A DNA stretch of 64,000 bases from Malus domestica (Eukaryota; Streptophyta; Magnoliopsida; Rosales; Rosaceae), in assembly GCF_042453785.1 (NCBI RefSeq), contig NC_091665.1, positions 2,491,501 to 2,555,500 on the forward strand. Direction: 5' to 3'. This document shows positions 36,240-47,560 of this stretch, piece by piece. Below the pieces are notes generated by a model. It saw only the letters and a program-made list of their open reading frames with translations, was not told the origin of the DNA and ran no database searches. The position numbers and the translations under genes are program-made. Position 1 is the first letter of the stretch. Every line of letters begins with the position of its first letter.

Positions 36240-37196
36240 CGAAAGCAGACCCTAAAAAACCCCTAAAATCCTCAGATTGTCAACGGAAAGTAGAGGGAGG
36301 AGTTTTGCTTTGCTGTTTGCAGAGAATCGAAGAGAATGGAAGGGGACTTTCTGAAGACTTCTTAACGAAGTTATTGCGGGGATCGCGTGCCCACACTGGC
36401 AGCCGTTGGATCACCGCATGGCGTGAAATTGTCGTCACGTGGTTGCTTTCAGCTTGGGAAACGTGTGCGATGAAAAGAGTAATGCGAAATTAAATTCGTA
36501 AATTAAATTTGTTCAATTAAAAGGATAAAGTAATGAAAAATGTTTGAAAATTTTAAGATTTAACAGTAAGGATAAAATAAATGGTAAAATAAATAGTAAC
36601 ATGATTGATTTTTTAGTAGAAAAATGTGATTTTTCATTAAATTGAACCGTACCGAAAGCTTTTCGTTAAAGTTCCCTAAATTAAATAACATAAAAGATGA
36701 TGATTGAATTATTATTTAAATGTTAAATAAATGTGCACATTTTTATTGATGACACATCATTTTACATACAAATTTAATATTCATAGTATTATTTATCGTA
36801 AATATAAACGTTTATAAAGCCTTGTGTTACTCTGTTGGGCCATGAAAGAAATGGAGGGAAGCTTACTCTCGATCCTTTTGCTTCATGGATTTTTTTTTAA
36901 CAGATGATAAGATGATTGACATAAATTACGGACAAATGATTGGAAATACAGAATTTCAAGTGTAAAAATAACAAGTTATATGACATAACAGGGATTTTAG
37001 ACGAGAGATTTAAAACTTGTACTCAAACTGGACTGGAGTGCCATAAGTACTACGTGTAACTTATATCTTAACCTCGTTAATTCTCAGCCGTCAGCCCCCC
37101 AGCTACGACCTCCCTCTCCTCTCTCTCCTCTCTCCCCATCTGCACCGCCGTCTCCCACTCCTCACATTTCCAAATCCAAACAAAAATAGCAGCAAT
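36240..37196. promoter_or_regulatory. Shared divergent promoter region (Rab and HISN1 genes)
   Basis: The two start codons face away from each other across 957 bp. The outer parts are leaders. The last 120 bp before the HISN1 ATG are CT-rich (CCTCTCCTCTCTCCTC). The middle holds a family C repeat (36528-36674) and a poorly preserved family A-like stretch (about 36690-36800). No confident TATA box was assigned. Confidence 0.45.
36528..36674. repeat. Dispersed short repeat (family C), copy 2
   Basis: Contains 'AATGAAAAATGTTTGAAAAT', 'AAGGATAAAATAAATGG', 'AAAAATGTGATTTTTCATTA' and 'CTTTTCGTTAAAGTTCCCT'. The same family as 15892-16050 but better preserved. It lies in the divergent Rab/HISN1 promoter. 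Confidence 0.6.
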
Positions 37197-39235
37197 ATGT
37201 TGGCATCAAACCTGCCAAAGAGCCCCTTCTTCCCCACCCACTATGTCCCCATCTCCCGCTCCTTTCACATCACCTGCAGCGTCTCGCAGCTGCAAACGGC
37301 CGCGGCGGAAACAGTTAACGGCCGAGTCTCTGAACGGAACGAGATTCGCCTCGGCCTGCCCAGCAAAGGCCGTATGGCCGCCGACACTCTTGATCTCCTC
37401 AAGGACTGCCAGCTGTCCGTCAAGCACGTCAATCCTCGCCAATACGTCGCCCAAATCCCACAGGTTCTCTAATTTCACGAAACATCCTTCAAATTTACCT
37501 TCTTTTTTATGTTTGTGGGAAAAATTAATTTCATTTTTCATGGATTTTACTGTGTGCAGCTATCGAACTTGGAGGTGTGGTTTCAGCGGCCCAAGGACAT
37601 TGTGCGGAAGTTGTTGTCTGGAGACTTGGACCTTGGCATTGCGGGTTTTGATACTGTCAGTGAATACGGAGAGGTATGTATCACAATCTGTTCAGTCAAT
37701 TTTATTATTGTTAGGGATTTTCGATTGTTTACGTAATTGGGTTTTCCTTTGTTTTCATTCTTGTTGAATTTCGTTACAAGTTTTTATAACTTGATATGAA
37801 TATGGATAGATAATATGTCACGAAATCAGAGTAATTTGTGTCTGTTTTGAAATTGCCTGCAGTCATTGCATCTCTTGAAGAAATCTTTGCTCTTTCCGAT
37901 GTTTGTTATCTAAAATGACTATGAAGAAGTACACTTATCTTTAAAACCTGTATCATCCGGATTTGGGGCCAAAATATAAAGGAGGAAGCTAATCATTTAA
38001 AAGTTAGTAGGGTATCCCCGTTTTAAACCCTTCAGGGAAGACCCCGGAAGTTGTTGATAAACCAGAAAAATATGTCAGAGCCAGAAACAGGTGGACTTAT
38101 GCACGCACTTGTGCATACTAAGAGCTTGTTTGGATGTGCTTTTAAAATGACTAAAAGCACTTTTGGTGAAAATATTTTTAGTACCAATCCTTGGTAAAAA
38201 TGCAAGTAAATCCTGAAAAAGCACTTAAATACTATCTGGAGGAAGCACATAACTGGTGCTTCTTGTATAAAGCACTTCAAGTGCTTTTGGAACTCAAAAA
38301 GATTTTTTTTTTAAAAGCGTTTTCAGTCATTTTAAAAGCACATCCAAACAAGCCCTAATACCTCATTAAATTTGTTAGTTGGTCATCTTCTAGTATCTCT
38401 GGCCTTTTAGTGTTTGAATTGTGACCTGGTCAACTGGAAAAGGATGTCTTTTTGTTGGGCGGACCCTTTCATTTCGTGGATTGCGACAGGAAAATTGCTT
38501 GCAGTAATGTTGTCCATACTTAAGAAAATTTCAGTATTTATTATCCAAAATGAATCTGATGCATTGATATTTGACGTTTATCACTGATATTACTTGTCCA
38601 AAGAGAACGGAAATCTGATCATCTAAAGTTGTCTTTTAGGGGAATGAAGATCTTATCATTATTCATGATGCTCTTGATTATGGGGACTGCCGTTTATCCC
38701 TTGCAGTGAGTTACTTTCTCAACTTGGAATCTCCATTTATTCCACTTGTATTATCTTGAATACCTTCAATTATCCTTTTTTTTTTTCAGATTCCAAAATA
38801 CGGGATTTTTGAAAATATAAATTCACTGAAGGAGCTAGCACAAATGCCTCAATGGACTAAAGAGAAACCTCTCCGAGTTGCTACTGGCTTCACCTATGTA
38901 TGCATTGCGTTTAGGATTTGTGGTGTTGTATTATTCTTCACTTTCTACATTGGGAACAAGTTTCTTTTGCTGACTCTTTGGAAATAAGGGTTTTGTTTGC
39001 ATTTAATTTCACTTTCATCTTCTATTGCAGCTCGGTCCTAAATTTATGAAAGATAATGGATTGAACCATGTGAGTTTTTCAACTGCTGATGGAGCACTCG
39101 AGGCAGCTCCTGCGGTAAGAATATGCTTTGTTAGAGTAAAATTTGGTGGGATGTTTTGAGTTTACGAGGAGCATTGTCCTATAACGTGGTTGAGTTTTTC
39201 CAAGTGTAGTATAAAGCATGACGCATATTTGCCAG

Positions 39236-39273
<38 letters not shown>

Positions 39274-40910
39274 TAATTAAGTGTTTCATGTCCTTTTGAT
39301 GAAAAGCATAGGCTATCTATTTATTATCTACTTACCAATATCTCAACATAAGTTGTCGCTTTGAACAGTAGACTTGTCCAGACTTCTATTGGATTCTCAT
39401 TGCTGCAGTTAAGAATATTAAGATTATGATATTGCTTGGAGACTGAATCCATGCTTAAGTTTTAGATGACAATACATTCCGTGACTTTGTAGATAGGTAG
39501 TTACTTCAAAGGGTATTGCCAACATTTTGTACTGATATGACTGATATGGACAGTGGAGAAAATGCTTGCGAAGAATAACGAAAATAGGGATTTAGGGTTT
39601 ATGGAGGAACTCTTGACCAACTTTACTTTTTTTTCCTTAATAATTTTCTTCCCTTTATTCCAAAACATCTACACCTTTGTATAGGTGTCATATTAGTACA
39701 ATCAAATGCCATTTAACTACAAAATAGGATAATACTGACCCACTACTCTACTAATTAGGCCATATTTTAACAACTAGAAAATAAAGTTTATTTAGAAAAA
39801 AAACACACGTAACGTGTACAATGTAACTTAATGTAGAATTGTTGCCCTTGAAATCTGAAACTGTGGAGAAGATAATTAAATACTGCGTGTCTCTTTTAAA
39901 TTTAGATGGGGATAGCTGATGCAATTTTGGACCTCGTGAGTAGTGGAACGACACTGAAAGAAAACAACCTCAAAGAAATTGACGGGGGAGTTGTGTTACA
40001 AAGCCAGGTAGGCTTCTTGGTTTGTGGCTCATCTTACCGAGCATGTGATCTCCTAGGTTTAAGCTTGCATCTAGAAGGAGCTGGTTTGAAACCCTGCTCT
40101 TTCGATATCTTGTCGTATGGTTGTAATTAGAATTTCTTTAGGCAGTTCTTGTTGCAAGCAAGAGGTCATTGATCCAAAGGAAAAGCGCCCTTGACACGAC
40201 ACATGAGATTCTTGAAAGATTAGAGGCACATCTAAGGGCAGAGGGTCAGTTCACGGTGCGTATTTTAAAAGTCCATTTTTGCCCCTTCAGTTTTTTGTTT
40301 TCTTACATATTTATGGGCTTATGGCAGGTAGTTGCAAATATGAGAGGAAACAGTGCAGAGGAAGTGGCTGAGCGAGTCTTGAGCCAGGCATCATTATCTG
40401 GTTTGCAGGTGAGGTTTGAAATGAAGCATCACCGTATCTAACCATGACCCATAAGTTGCAGTATACCATAATAAGTGGTCTTTTATCACTATTAGTATGT
40501 AAACGGATCCTTATTTTTCCGTCTGATGAGTCTGTAAATAATGTACATGGTTACACATGCAGGGACCCACCGTAAGTCCAGTCTTTTGCAAACGTGGTGG
40601 GCAAATTGCAGTCGATTACTATGCCATAGTCATATGTGTGCCAAAAAAGGCACTCTACAAGTCCGTTCAACAACTGAGAGCGGTGAGCCATGATATTTAT
40701 TATAAAAGTATTGGTCCATGTTACTTGAAATTTTAAATCTAATTCCATGTTTGACCGAAGAATTTTTCTTTCCTTGGATACCGGGGTTTAATCTCTTTGC
40801 TCTAATTTGTGCAGATTGGAGGCAGCGGAGTTCTAGTTTCCCCATTGACCTACATTTTCGATGAAGAGACTCCAAGATGGCGTGAACTTCTCTCAACGCT
40901 TGGCCTCTGA
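37197..40910 (+). CDS. HISN1: ATP phosphoribosyltransferase, plastidic (histidine biosynthesis, step 1)
   Basis: Ten exons, 37197-37463, 37560-37673, 38640-38705, 38790-38897, 39031-39114, 39906-40007, 40142-40255, 40328-40408, 40563-40682 and 40815-40910, give 383 residues with every junction in frame. The enzyme joins ATP and PRPP to form phosphoribosyl-ATP, the committed and feedback-regulated step of histidine synthesis. Residues 1-45 are Ser/Thr-rich and form a plausible chloroplast transit peptide. The catalytic part follows: '[19 protein letters not shown]', '[16 protein letters not shown]', the PRPP-contact region 'VATGFTYLGPKFM', '[29 protein letters not shown]' (landmarks, split for length), and '[16 protein letters not shown]'. 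The C-terminal domain, usually the histidine-binding regulatory domain of long-form enzymes, runs to 'LVSPLTYIF' and '[10 protein letters not shown]'. Length is close to the Arabidopsis proteins (about 410). Intron 2 (966 bp) holds a Harbinger-type MITE and intron 5 a CA repeat. Confidence 0.94.
38122..38355. mobile_element. PIF/Harbinger (Tourist-like) MITE in HISN1 intron 2
   Basis: 234 bp with inverted ends of about 37 bp. The left end starts GAGCTTGTTTGGATGTGCTT and the reverse-complemented right end GGGCTTGTTTGGATGTGCTT. The 3 bp TAA is duplicated at 38119-38121 and 38356-38358, the Harbinger hallmark. Non-coding. Confidence 0.85.
39239..39270. repeat. (AC)16 microsatellite in HISN1 intron 5
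   Basis: Sixteen uninterrupted AC units. Confidence 0.95.
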
Positions 40911-42340
40911 TGTGCAAACACGTATTGATACCTGCAGATGGGCTATATGTCGGATAAAAATGCACTTAAGAGGAGGGTTTAAAGTTTTAAACAATGAAAT
41001 TCATTGTACTCTATTATGTTTGAATCGACAACCCGGCTTGTAATCAGAGTGGTGGCGTAAAGACATTTGTATGCATTTTTCTTTCAGAAATGTCCAACCA
41101 TAATGAACAGGCTCAAGAATTTGTTATGTGTAGCCTTGCTGAGCCATCTCGAACTGGTAAGCCGATCTTCAATCTGCAGCTACTAATGGGGATGAACTCG
41201 AACCTTTCTGGACGTTACATGTGCCCAATACGGTGTTCAAACAATTCGATTGCCCTTTGTAGCCGTCGATAGTGTTGTCAGGGCGGAGGCTGGCTGTATT
41301 GGAAGCTGAGGAGAGTTTTTGTATACTCGGTGGCATTTCCTGCTCCCCTATCTTGTTATGTATACATACAAAGCATGATCAAACTTTGAAAGCAGATATT
41401 AATTTCCTACAGTGAAATGGTTTGCCAGCTGAAGTGATTAGAAATTCAGTTTCTGTTTCATATGGTATATAGAGAATTCGAAGTGAATACTCATTAATTG
41501 CTTTACCCTTGGTTCGGACAAGAAATTTTGAGGACCAAATGTTTTCGTTCGCGAATGCAACATCGTCGCATGGTGTTATCAACACGAATTATAAATGTGG
41601 TAATGATAAGTTTGTGAATAGAACACGATATTAAGAAATATACAATGAATATGTATTTACACAATCCTTGTGTTGTGGTTAATTGTACTTGTGCACACAA
41701 TATGGCATGTCTGCTTCTAGAGCGAGAAATTGAACCCCAACAGAAGCTGCCTTACGACCGTCTGATCTTGATTCTCGGCGCCTCTGATCACGATCATGAT
41801 CACAGCCATAGCAGCCTTGGTATGATGATGAATGAGTAACAACGATAGTTCAAGTTCAGAGGAGCCTTAACTCGTTGATTATGGAGTCCGAGATGGGTCC
41901 CACAGCTATATCTTCTTAATTCTTCTTTCCTTGGGAGAACAACTTACATGACACGAGTATACTGTTACTTCCCATGACAATAAAATATAGACTTACGCAT
42001 ATCTACCCGGCAAGGCCTCTTCACTTCGAGTCTCAAAATTTGAGACTCCAATTTTATTTATTGTGAATTATTAAAATTAAAATTTTCTCTGTTAATTTTA
42101 TTTATGGGTACTAAACAGGGGGGAAGAACCCCAAACAAACAACTAAACGAAGTCGTTGATACCAAATAGAGACCCTGAAAACAACATGAATTAATCTAGA
42201 TCAAACACAACCAGGAGGATCATCAAATTAGCAAATTCCTACGCTCAAAGTATAACTCCAGTTAGCGAGACAATCTGTAAATGGGTAGGATCATCATCAA
42301 ACTTCGTCAGAAACGTAAGCTCGAGTTATCCGAATGCGTT
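40911..42340. other. HISN1 3' UTR and gene-free spacer
   Basis: The first few hundred bases are probable 3' UTR. The rest has no recognised gene or bounded repeat. A minus-strand peptide rich in D/R/S at about 41700-41835 was considered and not called. Confidence 0.5.
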
Positions 42341-43620
42341 TTACAGATGTCTCAACAAACTAGTCCTGAGGTCGAACCAAGATGATTCGCACTGCTCAGT
42401 CAACATCTTGGCTGCCCGCTTCTTGGACTGAACGTCAGCTGCCTGAGGATTCATGGAAGCCAAATTCTGCTTTGCTGTCAAAGTCTTTTTAAGGAAGGCA
42501 GCAAGAACTTCATCCATCTCAGATCGCTTCTCAAGGCAATTGTCTCATGTTGTTCTAAGCTGGCGTATATTTACATCATCCTCATCAACCAGCTTGGCAA
42601 ATTTTAGTCTTCTCAAACAAGGCACCAAGAACTCTATCCATTTCATCTCGTTTCTCGAGCGCAGAGTCTAGGATTGCTCTAAGATGGGCTATATTCACGA
42701 CAGCCACATGACAGCGCTCTTACAGGGAAGGAAGTTTAACAACTGGTCGTTTCGATATCTCTCTGCGCTTGAAGAAAGGCAGCAGCACTGTTTCGAAGGA
42801 TATCCCTAAACGTCGTCAGCCTAGTCTTCAAATGATTGGATGGGAACACACCGGCTGACAAAAGAACCTTTGAAGAAAGAAGAAAAACTTCTTGTGCTTC
42901 AGGGTTAGTTAAAGCATGAAAACCAGGTCTAAGGATTCCTCAGTTAGTCTGCTTCACAGAATTCAGTCATAGAAGTTTGTTGAACATCAGAAGGACGAGT
43001 GCCACACCCCAAAAGTAGTTTGTTAAAATCGGCCAATAAAGAACTCGACTCGTCCAACAACTGCAGTAGGGATAAAACAATGTTGCTAGTCAAGTAGCAA
43101 AGACAAGAAACACTATAACTAACCTTGTGCGATTCCTCTGTAGAAAACAAGCCTGAATCGAATTGGTTTGTCGGCAAGATCAGAGTTGTACTCGAAGGAT
43201 GAATGGTCGGAGCTAAAGATATTGAAGAGGTCAAGCTGAGAAGTAATACACATTAAGTACCAATGCATTTATTTCTTGCAGTGGCTGACGAGTTGACGAA
43301 CACTACGCTAACAATTTGTCAATATATTATTACCTCAATATTGAGGTTATGGTCAGCATGATCAACTTTCTTCCTCTTGGGAGGCAGTGCGAGGACATTA
43401 CGGACCGGAGAGGACTTAGTAGTAAGTGCTGCACAGAAATTTGCATTTCCATGTTAGTGTGTTTAGAGCGTAAAAAATGCTCTACCGAACAAGAATCCGA
43501 TGCTAAAAAGTAAAAACATAAAAAACAATACCCGTCTTTTAAATCTAAATATCCTTCTGCATTTCTCAAACGGACACTCCAAGCAACCTCTTTTCGTTAT
43601 GTTTCAGAAATCATGTGTAT
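42341..43620 (-). pseudogene. Broken multi-exon gene, unidentified
   Basis: Several exon-like pieces follow in order on the minus strand. 43610-43540 encodes 'VAWSVRLRNAEGYLDLKDG'. 43436-43334 ends in an NLS-like 'LPPKRKKVDH' before a GT donor. 43236-43125 ends 'FSTEESHK' at a GTTAGT donor. 43062-42945 has 'LLDESSSLLADFNKLLLGC'. 42915-42590 has 'FPSNHLKTRLTTFRDILRNS' and 'EKRDEMDRVLGALFEKTK'. 42600-42341 has 'EKRSEMDEVLAAFLKKTL' to 'LLRHL' and a stop. The last two share a related helical unit, an internal duplication. In-frame stops and shifts occur at about 42720, 42605 and 42545, and I could not make the first junctions agree in phase, so I call it a pseudogene. The NLS and coiled-coil character suggest a nuclear protein; family unknown. 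Confidence 0.5.
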
Positions 43621-43717
43621 TATGTTTCTACCTAAAGAAAGAAATATCAAAATGAATTCCTGCCTCAATGCATAAACTGATGACACGAACACTGCTTTGA
43701 ATAGGGACACTAACAGC

Positions 43718-44091
43718 GGGCTGGTTTGGTATTGCTGTGTTTTGAAAAAAAGCTGCTGTGAGAATAAGCGGCTGTGCTGTGAGAATAAACGGCTGTGAAA
43801 TAAATCAGCAGAGTGTTTGGTAAACTTTTTTGTAAAAGTGCTTTTGGAAAAAAAAGCAGTCTAATAGTGGGTCTTTTCATTAAAGAAGCACTGTAGTTTC
43901 GAGTGCTTTGAAAAAAAGCCAGTTTTCCAAAGCTACAAATAGCAGCTTCAGCTTTTTCCTTTGATTTCAGCTTATTCTCACAGCAGCTTCCAAAATAAGC
44001 CCTTTTTTTTCAGTTTACCAAACACCTAAAACCCTCACAGCTTTTTTTCATGGGTGCTTTTTTTTTAAGCACCTCACTCCCAAACTAGGTC
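43718..44091. mobile_element. MITE-like element, GGGCTGGTTTGG ends
   Basis: Starts GGGCTGGTTTGGTATTGCTG and ends with the partly inverted 'CCCAAACTAGGTC'. The interior is made of inverted 'AAAAAAAGC/GCTTTTTTT' and 'AGCTGCTGTGAGAATAAGC / GCTTATTCTCACAGCAGCTT' words and could form a long hairpin. It abuts the next element. Confidence 0.6.
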
Positions 44092-44094
44092 TAA

Positions 44095-44237
44095 GGGTTG
44101 GTTTGGTATTGCTGTGCTTTGAAAAAAAAAAACTACTTCTGCTGTGCTATTAGAATAAGCTTATTTTTTATGCTTCACATTTTCAGCTTTTTTTTATACC
44201 TACCTTTTATAAAAGCACCTCAGTATCAAACCAGTAC
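44095..44237. mobile_element. Harbinger-like MITE with TAA duplication
   Basis: 143 bp. Left end GGGTTGGTTTGGTATTGCTG; reverse-complemented right end GTACTGGTTTGATACTGAGG. TAA at 44092-44094 and 44238-44240. The left part is closely related to the start of the neighbouring element. Confidence 0.65.
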
Positions 44238-44240
44238 TAA

Positions 44241-45083
44241 GTGTTCGGCCTAGTTTGTGCCTCGAACAACTCCCCTTGTGTGTTTGGTGAATTGAGTGAT
44301 TAGCTTCAAAGATGCCTTTCTAGAGCCTTTGGTTTAGGCTTTTGGGCTTTCTATCAAAACTATGGAATGCTGAGCGTGCCACTGCTGGCTAAGACCAGCA
44401 GACTGTAGGCCATTCGAGCATGGCTGAGTTGGTTACTTGTGCCACAAGTAAAATGACTTTTTTTATTTTATCAAATGACTGTTTACGGAGGGGTTAAGTC
44501 CATAGAAGGTACTTTTCTATGCCTTGAGACCAAGGACTTTTGATTGGTGTTATTTACCAAGTATTAATTAGTTCAAGATTGATTGGAAATGCCTTCATTT
44601 CATTAGATCTGATTGAGAAAGCATGAAATAGAAACAAAGTGAAGCTTTTCAGACAATAAATGCATAGGTTTAGCCATGTTAAATGCAGTAAATGGACTTT
44701 AAAGTGAGTACGAAGTAGAAAAAGAGTAATACTTAATGCATTACAGAATAATAAATGAGTTCGGGCATGTTCTAAACCTTGTTGGTTTAGAGTCTTGCCT
44801 ATCGGGCACCTCTTCTGGCCAGTTACAAAGATCGGACTACTTTCTAGGAGGGGAGAGGGTCTCAGTTGTGGTTGGGACTTAAATCGATATTGCAAGGAGG
44901 CTGCAACAGAGCTATAACTAAGTGAATGATTGAGGATGCACAAGATGAATGTAGGGAGAATAACAGAGAGTTTAAGAGTTTTAGCGGAGTTTTGATTTGA
45001 GTGTCATTGTCTTCGTGTTCTGTTGTAGTATTAAGGCCCCATTGCTTGATGTGACAGGCAAGTGGAAGTTTCACACTTGACCC
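44241..45083. other. Gene-free DNA
   Basis: No gene or bounded repeat recognised. Confidence 0.4.
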
Positions 45084-45716
45084 TAGGGATGCAACTTGGA
45101 TTGGGCCAACCTGAACTCGCCTATGTCCAACCCGGATAAGCGGGTTCTTTTTTAGTTATAACCCGCCTGAACCCAACCCAATTTCAACCTGTTCATTGAT
45201 TGGGTTGAGTTGGGTTGATCATTTGCCCGTCCATCCCCAACCCAACCCAATTAACCAAACCCAATCTAACTAGATTGTAACCCATATCAATTAATGCTCA
45301 TACTACACCTAAGTGGGCCAAGTCCAAAAACCAACGCCCTTACCCCTTATAATTACTTAAGCTTTTAGGGAATAAGAGGCTTTGATTAGTTAGCCCATAT
45401 TTGTAGTCTCTAAAACCTAAAGCTTTATAGTAGATTGTCCAACTCCAAAACCTAAATTCTTTGTGTCTCGAAGCAATTGCTCATCAACTTTGATTGATTT
45501 ATGAAATTAAAGTTAGGAACTCTTGAAAACTAAGTTGTTACAGGATTGAACTCGAAAAAGTTGGGCAACCCGAACCCAACCAAAGTAAACCCAAACCCAA
45601 TTAAACCTGAGCCCAAATGAACACAAATGAAACCCAACCCGAACCCGAGTCTGAATTGTACAAGTTGGGTTAGGATTGGATTGACCTTACAACCAACCCA
45701 ACTTGCCTGAGTTGTC
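45084..45716. repeat. AACCC-rich low-complexity element, possible hAT MITE
   Basis: The two flanks are built from 'AACCCAACCC' and 'GGGTTGGGTT' words in opposite orientation, as in many hAT-derived MITEs. The ends ('GCAACTTGGATTGGG' and, reversed, 'GGCAAGTTGGGTTGG') pair imperfectly. No target duplication was confirmed. Confidence 0.4.
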
Positions 45717-46103
45717 CATGTGAAATTACGAGGTTTTACCCCTAAAAGATACGTTTCCTTCTCTGCGACTCTCCCTATAATCACCCCTATAACTGTAGGT
45801 TTGCCCCCCACTTTGCCACGTCAGCTTGATATTTAACTTCTGGACTGGGCACCTGTTCTCAGCCTTGACCACCTATCGCCTTCCTGGATCTTCGCACGGG
45901 CTTTGGCCTTCCTTTCTGCATGCCTTTGGGCCGTCTTTTAGGCCGAATGCTTATTTTGGGTCCCAACACATAGTCTTTTATGATTTGAAGATTTCCATGA
46001 GAGAAATATAAATAACAGGGACATACTTTCAAGATTAATCGGGGAATAACAATAGAGCCTATAAGATACCAGCTCTCTTCGGCACACAACCATCACGACC
46101 TAT

Positions 46104-46375
46104 TCAGTTCATACAAAGCTCCTTACCATTTGAATCTACACCAGTGACAGGATTACCATCTACTGGCAACCCTGTTATATACTGGACATCTTCTAAACTG
46201 AAAACAAGTTTATGACCATTGAAAGCAAAAACATCTCTTCTACATCGTAGGATTCTACAAGTGCAGATAATAGGGGTAAATCATGGTTCACTGGAAAAAT
46301 AGTGAGCTTGTAACGCATCAAAACCGGTGTCTTTAATTCTCTCTTGAACTCTTCTGTCAAGCTTTCATTCTTTCA
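46104..46375 (-). pseudogene. Plant mobile domain (aminotransferase-like) fragment
   Basis: Minus-strand translation gives 'FKRELKTPVLMRYKLTIFP', then after a frame change 'FAFNGHKLVFSLEDVQYITG' and 'LPVDGNPVTGV', ending at a stop at 46104-46106. 'SLEDVxYITGLPVDG' is the signature of the PMD (MAIN/MAIL-like, transposon-associated) family. Only the first third of the domain is present and it is frameshifted. It is independent of the PMD ORF at 49967-53147 and on the opposite strand. Confidence 0.7.
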
Positions 46376-46952
46376 AATTATTCACGAGAACGACCAGGCT
46401 GATTAGGCTAAACTGCAGAAAAACAAAGTAGTGGAAAAGGCACCTAATTAACAGCAGAAATGGTGCAAGCAAGTAGGGTGCTTTTTCAAAATAGTAGGTT
46501 TCAAGTGCTTTTCTCTAAAAGTATATTCTGATCAAGGGCTTGTATCTGAAAAATCCCCCTTTTCAACAATCCATACATTTGCATGTGAAAGAGAAACAAA
46601 GCAGAAGAATAAAAGCAAAAAACACAAAATCCGGAGATGCATGCAGCCATACTTTTGCAAACCCCAATCACATTCAAGAAATTGCAAATTAAAACCAAGC
46701 ATGAGAGGATATACAAAACAGAATTTGTGAAAGGATTGGATTGGAAAGCCAGAGCCAAAGGAAAAGAAGAAAAACTTGTGCCAAACCTTCTATTTTCTCA
46801 AAACTGAATCAAAACCCAAAAGCTTTTTTGCTTGTCTTGGCTGCGAATTGAACTCATGAGAAAGCAGAGAAAAACACGTTCTCCTTGGGAACTGAGAAGG
46901 CGCGCTCGATTGACGGAACACTCTTCTATTTATGTCATGGGTACGGCTAATC
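46376..46952. other. Gene-free DNA
   Basis: Possibly the 5' side of the decayed PMD gene. No coding structure was recognised. Confidence 0.35.
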
Positions 46953-47100
46953 ACAGGGAGACTAAATGTTTAGACAAAATTTTATAAATTAAATGATACG
47001 AAAATTGATGATTTGATTATTAATTAAATATTGATTCACTTGCTTAATTTTTATTGGTGACATATAATTTAGTTTACAAAATTAATTTACCTAACATTAC
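46953..47100. mobile_element. MITE, family A copy 4
   Basis: 'GGGAGACTAAATG' at the left, 'TTTACCTAACATTAC' at the right, and the family core 'TTATTGGTGACATATAATTTAGTTT'. Confidence 0.6.
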
Positions 47101-47210
47101 TTATATGTTATAAGAAGTGAGCTATATATTTCAACATGATTTTTTTTTAATATTTAACTAAGTTAAATTTGTTTTAGTGAATGATTTTAGGCACACCACA
47201 TATTATAGAC

Positions 47211-47356
47211 ACCGTTGCTCCTGAGGTGGTTGAGAAAGTAAAAGGCGGAGGACTATGCGCAATTGGCTAAAGAGCTTGAGAATGCTTTCCCTCTTGAGAT
47301 TATGGACAAGGGGCACTTGAGAAATTCGGCAACGATGTCGCCATTGCTTTCTCAGT
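47211..47356 (+). pseudogene. APS reductase (APR) gene fragment, frameshifted
   Basis: Three joined frames read 'VAPEVVEKVK', 'AEDYAQLAKELENAFPLEIMDK' (22 residues, split by my reading at the K) and 'ALEKFGNDVAIAFS'. This is the start of the reductase domain of plant 5'-adenylylsulfate reductase, which makes sulfite from APS in plastids. One extra G after VK and two after DK shift the frame, and the fragment stops within the 'IAFSGAEDVA' region. No transit peptide or thioredoxin-like domain is present. It is a short decayed copy, perhaps moved by a transposon. Confidence 0.8.
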
Positions 47357-47523
47357 CACTTACTACTACTTATGTGGTGGTATTTCTCTTCATTTGGAAG
47401 TGAGAGGTTTTAAGTTCAAATTTCGTGGATGGCGAATTCGATATCAAATTAGACTGCGTATTATGTGCTTAGTCGAACTTTCCCTCTCCTTAGTGTAAAA
47501 ATATCGATGTACTAAAAAAAAAA
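47357..47523 (+). repeat. SINE-like or retro-tail sequence
   Basis: It follows the APR fragment directly. It contains a pol III B-box-like 'AAGTTCAAATTTC', the phrase 'GGATGGCGAATTCGATATCA', and ends 'AATATCGATGTACTAAAAAA'. I recall similar tails as dispersed repeats in Rosaceae. The left border is not defined. Confidence 0.4.
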
Positions 47524-47560
47524 TCATCTCATTAGTAAAGGTAAAATTCACAATACAAAG

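Noticed and set aside
37206-37767. Long open frames (minus 37206-37541, plus 37243-37767) over HISN1 exon 1
   Set aside because: They overlap the first exon in other frames or strand; only the frame from 37197 continues through spliced exons with enzyme homology.
41700-41835. Minus-strand D/R/S-rich peptide resembling an RS domain of a splicing factor
   Set aside because: Only about 40 residues, no RRM or neighbouring exon, and simple 'GATCATGATC' repeats explain the composition.
46501-46758. 85-codon minus-strand frame predicting hydrophobic segments
   Set aside because: No splice or homology support; the hydrophobicity comes from T/A-rich DNA.
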